From assembly GCA_018806985.1 (NCBI GenBank), contig JADANN010000018.1, positions 962,501 to 1,026,500 on the forward strand: a stretch of 64,000 nt of DNA, in the 5' to 3' direction. Below the pieces are notes generated by a model that was not told where the DNA came from, did no database searches, and was given only the letters and a program-made list of their open reading frames with translations. The DNA is from Angiostrongylus vasorum. Lineage: Eukaryota; Nematoda; Chromadorea; Rhabditida; Metastrongylidae. Position numbers and translations under genes: made by a program. Below, piece by piece: positions 55,560-64,000 of this stretch (its first letter is position 1; every line of letters begins with the position of its first letter).

Positions 55560-58500
55560 GAGTCCTGTAGAATGAAATAAAGTGCAACTGTGAGAAAAAA
55601 TACCTATTTTAATGACAAATATTCCAAAATCTCTGCATTGTTGAGGAAACCCTTAGTCCTATGATATTACGATATAAGAACACATTAGTAGAACTGTGCT
55701 TTTCAAGAAGAATGAGGATTACGTAAGGTCCGGGAACCATGCTCTACCAGGACTATTTCACGTTGCTGAGAGTATTACGATCTTCTGTACTGTCAAACTT
55801 CAAGAAGTAACTTGAATTGCCTGCTCGATTTGTAGTTATTCTCAATCATTATAAGCTAAAACTTAGTCGCATAACGACCGTTGTGGCAATCTTGCACAGA
55901 ATCGCGCTGAAATTCTTTATGGAGTTTGCGAAAACTGGTTCCAATTTTTTAAGTGTTGCTTATTCGTTTAACTATAGTGTAACGTACACCCTAGTATTCA
56001 GATCTACATAGTTTTCAAACAGCAGAACCTATGTGAGGATTGAGAAAGTAGGTCCAACGACGTTTTAATGAATTAGTCCCCCAAAAATCTTAGTCGTTCT
56101 ATTCCGTTCATCGTTTTGAGAATTCTTGAATCTTTCGAAAGCTCTGAACTGTTTCGGGTGGACCGGAGACAAAACATTTATCCGGGTTAAAACTTGCCTT
56201 TTCGTTCTCAGGCGACTGTTGCTCCTATTGTGTTCATTAGGAGTAAACTGTGGACACGATTCGTACCGGACAATGAATTTATACAGAATTTATCATGGAA
56301 AAGCTTAATTGATAGTCTAAGAGGGTTCTACTTCCGAAAGCGTGGAAACGGAGAAACTATTTAACGCTATTTTGAGTAGACTGGAATCGTATTAGTATCA
56401 GGTCTTTCTTCGCTAATCACTGGCTACTGAAGCACTTGAAACCCTGGTTTCTGCAGTAAGATATCTCTAACATACCGTAAGTACTTCAATTTTTGCAAGC
56501 ATCTTCCATATATCTGTTTCTATGTGTTGTAGTTGTGTCAGTCGTGTCCTATGTTCAATGCCCACTAACACTTATGCTGTCATAAAAATTGATGCCTACC
56601 ATAATCTACGGGATCGCTAAATGGCCACTTGACAGGTGATTTATGAGCTATCGCACTATGTTTTTGACGAGGGGACCGGCTGGCTTAGCAATACATAGTT
56701 TCGTCGATCGTCCTTCTATCGGTGGTAAACCAATGAGTTTTCGCTTCAGTTATAAATTGCTCAACGAGCCATGGCAGGCGGGTCGCCTTCGCTCTGATTC
56801 ACGACAATTACTCGACAATCGGTGGAGCATTAAGTGCTGACCAACGCTTTCGCTCCGCTTTGCTCACGAATACTACAGGGTAGTTTTTGAGCATTGTTTC
56901 ACGTGTTGTTATTCTCTCTCACCGCAAGCGCATATCATCATACTTAGTATAACCAAAAAAACAAAAAAGGGACAAGTTTCCATTTCTCACCTGGCAACCA
57001 CTGATTCCACAAACACACTAAAAAGTAAACATCTATCGTTAGGAAATTCTCCACATTCTGTCTCTACAGCGTAGATATTTATGACGCTTCATGAAAGGAT
57101 CGTAAAGTGCCAGCCAAAAATTGTAAATTAATCGCAATGGAAACAAGAGGCTAGTTCTGTAAGAACTTTTAGAGCCCTTCTCAATATGTGTGTGAAAACA
57201 AAGCCTTGATTCAACTTCGAAATTCTCCACCATTGGCTATTAGAAACAGAGCTTGCATTCAGCAGATCGTAGATGCAAAAAAGTAAGGTCCGATCTTGAA
57301 AAAAAGTATCAATATTTGCTTTGTATTGGAACGTTTGGACTTGTGTATTGGACTTGTTGAAAACATGACAGGGCTCTTCAGAAAGCTAGGAACTAAGTTT
57401 TTCTCGTATTTCTACCAAATGAACCAGTCTCCATTTCGACCATTGTACTCACCAAGGAGCTTTTTCTCCTCCCACCTTTCCAGAACAGCGGAATTTGATT
57501 CTCAGTTAAAATGATTAGTACCACCCAAAGGAGATAGGGGCTTGATAAAAAACCATTACTTCCTCGGGACAAGTTTGTGTCGATGAATTTCCGGACCTTT
57601 TGGATAGAACGTTTTGGAAAAAGCTAGTGAACGATCGCAGGCACATCTGCTATTGACAGGTGCTGACACATTATTGGTTTTACATAGAAATGAACGCCTG
57701 CAATATGCCGATGCCAAATCGACAAAAAATCGCTTTTGTTGAACACTATTGGAATGCTATGCTTTTCAGGCGAGTCTTATTCGGCTTTATATCACCCCAA
57801 ATGGTTATTTCGGTATAGTGTTGTTAACAAACCACTGTTTTTTTCTTTCACTACTTGTTCCCGTATTTCCATTCTGTTGATTCCCTCACACGATCTGACT
57901 ATTTGTTCCGTACACACAAGAACGCTTGTTCCAACTGTAAAGCTTCTCACCATGGAAAGTGCAAACTTTTCTGTGAAGGATTTTTGAAGCGAAAAGTTCA
58001 GTGTTGATTCGTCGCTTTCAAGTAAAGTCCAGCTCGAATATGGTGACGTATACACCACTAGGAAGAATATCATGGAATAGAAAACCGAAAGAAGCGAATG
58101 TGAATTTGTTCTCAACGAGATGTTCACAACAAGAATGAATTCGATAAAAAAAGCCGCTTTTAAAAGACGCTATTGTGCACATACCCTCTGTTTGCAAGAA
58201 ACGAAACGTTAACCGTGACAAAGCACAAGTGTCCGCAGGTGAAAAAAAAACCTTTCGAGGGTTATGAACATGGTACGTGTAGTCCTATTTCACTGCGTTC
58301 AGCCCACAGCTCACCGCTTTCGCTAGAATTTCTTATTCTTTCTTCCCCTATTCAACTGATAAAACCCACTCGAATTTTCATTACAAAGAGATTTATTCTT
58401 TATATAAGAGGCTAATGCGCTATAGAAGGACTACAGACGCCTTCTATTGTTATTACTCGTAAATGTGCCACATTTTAGCATTTTCCTTTTGTGTAAACAA

Positions 58501-59095
58501 GCCCTAGCACTGTACCACCGATGTTTTCGTTTGTTAATACATATGCGGCTGTCCACAATCTTGTGCAGTTGGTGCTTGAGATTGTGCTTCCTTCATTTCC
58601 GCGCGGCTATGAATTGAAATCAATGCACACGGTTCGATTCTCTTCCCAAAAATTGGCTGCGCGTCCACGTTGTGCTTCTTGCTCTGCAACTCGTTTTTGC
58701 GAGCACTTTTGCTCCACATCTGTGCCTCTTTATGCCTTCCCCATGTTCTTCCATGCACATATAGATTTCCATGCTTTTTTTTAAAAAATATATCCAACTC
58801 CTCTGTTTAATAAAGAGAACACGTCTGCCATCCATCCACAATGCTATCAGTATTTGGTGAGGTTTTTCAGATATTAGTAATTGTACCTTGGTGTTTTTTC
58901 TGTTCTTTCGTACACACCAATTCCACATAATGACTGAATCATCATAACGGTTGGAAATGAAATAGCAACAAATTACTGGTAGTAACTGAATCGCACTGAC
59001 TGCGATCATGTCGGTGGCAGCCGAGTTAAGCTTTATTTTCGATCGATTGCTCATTGAAGATGACCCGATGGGATTTCTTGTGCTAGCTATCGATG
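55560..59095. other. No certain gene or repeat
   Basis: Mostly AT-rich. Frames at 57736-57987, 58521-58784 and 58620-59117 (opposite strand) lack motifs. A short frame from 59008 (MSVAAELSFIFDRLLIEDDP) looks coding but runs into the SINE at 59100. Confidence 0.3.
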
Positions 59096-59099
59096 AAGA

Positions 59100-59375
59100 A
59101 TGGTCGAATGGTCGCATAGAGCACAGTGGCTAGAGGCGCCTTGTAATACATATGGGATCGATCACGTGATCCAGGGCCAGCAAGCCTTCTATCCCTCCGG
59201 AGTCGGCAAATTGGTAGACCTATTCTCGAAGGTAGCAGCAGAGACTCGATATATCGTTAGTCTACCGCAAGTCATTGTCCAACTATGCATTCAGTCACCT
59301 CTAACGATCTTGGTGAGATCGAATGCATGACCCATCCCTCAAGGATTGATCAACACAAAGAGCCTCTTCTTATCC
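59100..59375 (+). repeat. SINE family 2 copy (tRNA-derived)
   Basis: CATAGAGCACAGTGGCTAGAG (A-box-like), ATGGGATCGATCACG, GTCGGCAAATTGGTAGACC and the end CTCAAGGATTGATCAACAC. Confidence 0.55.
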
Positions 59376-59604
59376 TTCATTTTTCTATTAAGAATGAAAA
59401 ATGTTGCTGGGTAAACACGGAGGCGTTGACGCCGAGGTAGTCGGTGGTGATAAACCTCTGGCCGCAGTCAGACAATATCGTTTCTCATGAATGTTGCATT
59501 TTCATTGAGAATCCATTTAAAGTGGACCATCTTAATACTTGAATGCGTAAAGCCAGTACGTTTTCACGAATTGTTTGGAGTGGTACTACTGCTATAGTCA
59601 GGCA

Positions 59605-59930
59605 AGTAAAGGGGTGGTGTAGCGAAGTGGTTACTGATGCAGGCCATCAGGAAGCAAGGTCTCTGGCTCGACGCACTTCCAACACTCTCCTCTAATCCAC
59701 TTTGGAAGGTGTAAGCCTAACTATCTCCAAAATTGCAAAGAGAAGGGAGTCGACTCGACTAGCAGTTGCGACGCTCATTAAAAAAAACGAAATCCTCAAA
59801 CAAAACCCCAAACAACATGCGAAATGTTCGAAGAACTTTGTGAACAATTAATGCGAGGAAAAGGAATACTTTTGCAAGAAGTGCTGGGATTCGCACAGAA
59901 GATGTGATGACGAGTCATGTTATAAGTAAT
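59605..59930 (+). repeat. SINE family 3 copy (tRNA-derived)
   Basis: GGTGTAGCGAAGTGGTTACTG (clear A box), CTCTGGCTCGACGCAC (B-box side), and the family end GGGATTCGCACAGAAGATGTG with GATGACGAGTCATGTTATAAG. Confidence 0.6.
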
Positions 59931-60579
59931 GATTAATTATGGTGGTATAAGGAAACTTCCTGTAAGAGGGGCTAGCAGATGTAGGCAGGCGAGAGACGAG
60001 TCAAAGTAACCGTCAACTGTTAAAGAGACGAAGTGATTTACTGGTCTGTACCTCCAGATGAGAATTGTTAAAAGGCCAATATTTAGAGTTTTTAGAGCAC
60101 TTGTTCTATTTTTCGATCTTATCCTCCTCCTTTCGGCAAAAATGAGAAGATACACAGATTGGAATGCTGCTTTATCATCATTAATTGGCCTCCATTGTTT
60201 GACATCAGTCTATTGTTAGTTAGAGCTGTAAAGCATGTATTGTTGTAATGATTGAAGACACAAGTAAATTATTTACAAGAGCTGTTCACTGAAGACATTG
60301 TCTTTTAGTGCTTCTAAATAGTTTTTTAAAAAAGTGGTAATTGTAAGAATAGAACAATACACGCGTTGGGGGCATTGAGAGATTTTTTTTAGTGTTTCCA
60401 AAGTCGCTCAGCACACATTGACGACTAAGCACTTTGTACAGCTGTAACCCTCCTATTTACCAGAATACGTTTAAAAAAGTTGAGTTAACAGCTTTCCACC
60501 TTGTTGTGGTGATCAGGTGCCCTTAATTCTCAAACTTCATCGTGCAAGATAACTACTACACAATGTATAGCTTCTGCTC

Positions 60580-61040
60580 ATTATTTTTCGCGGCAGGGTA
60601 TTGTATGAAATACAATCACAACGATCCTGAGATATTTGCAAAACTTGGATCCGAGGCCTGGTCGATCGTGATTACCGTTTCTGGAGGCTCACATGTTACG
60701 CATGGCACCACGGAGGCCCTCGTTATGCCGTTCTCTCAGCCAGTGTTTTTACCCTAACGGTGCCATCGGCAATCACTCGTCAACGGGAACGATCTGGGGA
60801 GCACAAATCGGCATTAAACCTAGTTAACCTGTGGCTGTAGTCGAAGTCACAGTCCATAACTTTTCTCTAATGTCCATTATTTTTTTCAGAACAGGGGCGG
60901 TATGTGAAAACGAGAAACGAGGGCCTCACTGCTACCGCGTCTCTCACGTGAGCTCCCGGAAAGGTTAATTGCAGTTCGATCTTCCTTGGAGTCTAAGTTT
61001 TGCTAATATCTTAACATTAGCATCATACTGGGTCATAGTT
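60580..61040. repeat. SINE family 1, inverted pair
   Basis: A minus-sense full-length copy (60580-60870: TGAAATACAATCACAACGAT at its 3' end, GTCAACGGGAACGATCTGGG and AAATCGGCATTAAAC in its 5' part) faces a diverged plus copy (60890-61040: GAGAAACGAGGGCC, GCAGTTCGATCTTCC). Confidence 0.5.
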
Positions 61041-61049
61041 TGCGATGCA

Positions 61050-64000
61050 TCAAGTTTACGATTTCACTAACTAGAAATAGCCCTTTTTAATTAACAGCGG
61101 CTGGCGCAGAGGTTGGTGCTGTGGTATTTTTCTCAATTCCCAATTTGTGTGTTGTCATAATATCGTTGAAACTTTATAGTTTCCGATTTAATGCGGCAAA
61201 TTTATTGCAACCGTCTTTCCGAAATAAATTTAGGTCGGAAATTACTTTAGTGCTTCATCGTTTTTGCATTCACTGAAAGCCGATGTACACTCCACTCCCT
61301 ATCTACATATTTAATATATCAGAAAACACTTCAACGCTTTCACTTCAACGACAAAAACTTTTTGGTGATGACGTAAGTGATTTGTACTATCCTACTACGC
61401 TTCATCACCGGTTCGTTTTCTGCTAGGATAACTAGTTAAACTTCCTTCACCATCGTGTGAACACAATTTCATTCGCCGACTTCCTTCAGTATGCAGTCAA
61501 TCTGCTTTTTGAACGGCGACTCGCAGATGTCTTCATTGGATTAAAAGTTCTCCTCCTTCCGTGAAAACGTCTACTCAAGGGTGGTTGACAAAGACGTTAT
61601 CTAATCGTTATGCTGTTGCATTAATGCGTGTATGCACTTTGTACCCATTCTGCCAGTCCTCTCCTTCATTTGTTTGCACTACTATTTCCCTGTTTTTTTC
61701 GATTGGTTCATGCGACACCCGTTTGTTCACTATGTTTTTTTTTACATCAGAATTCGTTTAAGGATTTCTGAAGTTTCCATCTTAAATACTCCTCATTCTG
61801 CACGGGAATGGGAGCCTGTTACATGAGTCCGCTTCATTTAGCATCTTGTGATAACCGCTGATAACACTGAAATGTTTATAATCCTTCCTATTTCTCCGGT
61901 TCTCGCACACAAAATTTCGAAGGCTTCGTGAATGAGGTTTCCTGAGCAAGTGCGACTTTCATTTTGCCAGTTCCATCAGTGGATATGCCTCTACCACCTT
62001 AACACTTAGAGTCCTACGTTAACAGATTTCAACTCAGAAATTTCTAGGCAGTCGTCAGGTGTTACTTGATGTGAACTCATTGGGAAATGGATGAAAAACT
62101 AGGTCTCAAATAGATGTGGCATCAGTGAGATTCAGGCGTCGGACTTCAGTTGTTGAATTCGCAAAGAGAAGTGCGTTCGAATTTGAACGTTCTCAATTTT
62201 TATCTCAATTACCTAAGTGCAAAAACAGATTAACATAAAAAAGTAGAACACTAACGCAAGGAAGAGGAGCTAATTTGCGAAATAGTGGCATTCGTCCAGC
62301 TTGAACAACTGGGGGGCAGGCTACGAATTCTTGCACGGTCGTAACTATAAAAAATTACTCGGTTGTAAGAGTGAATCGCACCCATAGATGGTCGATATCA
62401 CAGTAAGGCACTATCGAAACTGATAACGGAATTTCCCTCAGTTTTTTGAAAGTTATTGTTGATGACCAGAGACCAAAACGTTAAATACTTTAGGCGGTAG
62501 TTCGAAATTAGGTGGCTTCTAATCACTCTGGTTATTTGGGCAGGCCAGGGTTTCTACTATATTCATAAACTGCTACTAACTTTGCCGTGGACAGGTGCCA
62601 TGAAGTCCAGTGACAACTGATTTAAAAGTCAAAGTGGTCTCCTCATTTCTGAAATTGACACTAGAGTAAAGAAGAGTTAGTGACACATTTGGAATCACCA
62701 TATAGCTGCAATATGCTTTTTAGTACATGTCTTAATTCTGGGGTCTCTTGCACATGTGTCACTTTTCTGCTTCGCCGACCACCATCGCACATTTCGTCGT
62801 TCCATCTAAGACAAGTAGTATACTGCAATGACAACTTGACAATGGTCTCCACAAAATTTGCCGCTATCTGTTAATTTTGTGACATCGCAATTATTAGTGC
62901 ATTTTGTGAAGCCTTCCTCTTTCATTGACTATTGATTAATAAGGGATGAAGCCGCCTCGACGTTGATTTTGTGCTCCATGCATCCGACTACGTTAAGCAT
63001 TGTAGAGGTCATTGAACGCGCATTAGGTTTATACAGTTATTTTGAGTGGAATTGCCAAAGTAAGAAATAAGTTTCTCTTATCCTCCTAGACGAGTGGGTA
63101 ACAATTTTCCAGTCCAAAATGGCTTGTCACTTGGTTAGCTCGCGGCGTGGTGTCGAACCAACAACAATGTGCATAGGAGGACACTTCTACCCTCTGCGCG
63201 CGCACGCCTTTTTATTGATTCGCATTTTACTATTTTATACATTAATCTTCGATACGGGCTTAGTAAAAAAAAACCTGCACTCAATTCCGCTCTTTTTTAT
63301 TAATTGATCTCTTCATAGGTTGCGCAGATAAGGCTTAGGAGAGCTCGTCAGTCACTCAGCAGCTGGCGGCCACCGACCCGATCGTTTCATGTGCTTCAAT
63401 GAAATCGTTTTTCATTACACGCTACAGTTCTATTGAATGGAGTTTTAGATATTTTGGTAGAATTGAAATCGTACGGTTGATTCACCCCAATCTTTGGCAA
63501 TCCAAGATCCGTACAGCTCTTACTTATCCGACTCTTGATTTCTAATGTACCATGTAATGACAGATGGCTTTGAAACCCCCTATCTGTGAAGTCAGCGGTT
63601 TATTAACGGTCAAATTAAGAAATTCATTCAAAATATTGCTATAATTCATCAGTGATCGCCTGGCATGTTCCTAATTCCTGAGTGTCTTATACTCGGATCG
63701 AAGCTTCTAGACCCAGCTGTGCACTTTTCTGTTCTACCATACTTCAAATATTCACATTTGCAGCTTTTTTCCACTATCTGTAACCATTATTAAGCTCAAG
63801 AGGCAGAACCATCCGGAATCCGACTTTCTACGAGATCTGCGGAAGTACTAACTTTTCCACGCTTGTCATTAGATCTACTGTGTGGATTCCACCAAGTCTT
63901 CGAACATTTCATGGGTTGTTTCGGCTGCTCTTTGAAGATATTACCATCCTTGTGAATGCTTATCGAGTCGATCTAATTGCAGTCTTGGAGATAGCCGAGC
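61050..64000. other. No recognisable gene or repeat
   Basis: Only short frames without motifs were seen on both strands. No copy of the families above was found. Confidence 0.35.

Noticed and set aside
58534..59117. Overlapping minus-strand frames of 87 and 165 codons
   Set aside because: The plus strand is open too, composition is unremarkable, and no motif was recognised.
59008..59133. Short frame MSVAAELSFIFDRLLIEDDP
   Set aside because: Looks coding but runs straight into a SINE and ends there. No partner exon was seen.
1..64000. CRISPR arrays, operons, prokaryotic origins, rRNA genes, intact tRNA genes
   Set aside because: None seen. The tRNA-like heads all belong to repeated SINE copies with diverged stems.

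Overview
The window is nuclear DNA of a nematode, most likely a strongylid (hookworm-like). The grounds are short exons with TTTCAG or TTTTTAG type splice acceptors, a strand-specific multi-exon gene with a metazoan orthologue, RTE-type retrotransposon protein fragments of the kind common in strongylid genomes, and a dense load of tRNA-derived short repeats. I see no prokaryotic features: no operons, no CRISPR array, no rRNA. Most of the longer open frames are old repeats or chance. Gene content: one gene can be rebuilt with confidence, a minus-strand orthologue of PLEKHD1 (pleckstrin-homology domain followed by a long coiled coil). It begins with an ATG at 18106 directly after a splice acceptor and runs through twelve exons to about 6311, with splice phases that agree from exon to exon. 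A thirteenth, terminal exon may lie at 3344-3481. Its introns hold SINEs, a mariner relic, an RTE endonuclease relic, TA microsatellites and a piece of Penelope-like terminus. Other single-copy coding candidates are weaker: a cysteine-containing exon at 46146-46322, a two-exon small frame at 54826-55094 and a hydrophobic frame at 28958-29299. Mobile DNA: the centre (37.4-42.2 kb) is a head-to-head pair of Penelope-like elements (PLE). Both carry reverse transcriptase with YVDD and a GIY-YIG nuclease, and they meet at about 39203. Each outer end carries a hammerhead-ribozyme-like core. The same termini recur through the window, often as short foldback elements made of two inverted PLE ends. Also present are RTE relics (9.0-9.5, 25.1-25.5, 26.4-26.9 and 42.9-43.5 kb), two mariner relics, three tRNA-derived SINE families, and a roughly 390-bp repeat family (called family D here) in five copies. 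Main oddities: the PLEKHD1 frame and the longer PLE copy are broken almost only at homopolymer runs, and nearly always by one extra base. That points to systematic base-calling error or to a shared mutational bias. The stretches 0.4-3.3, 18.6-20.8, 27.3-32.6, 55.6-59.1 and 61.1-64 kb show almost nothing I can name.
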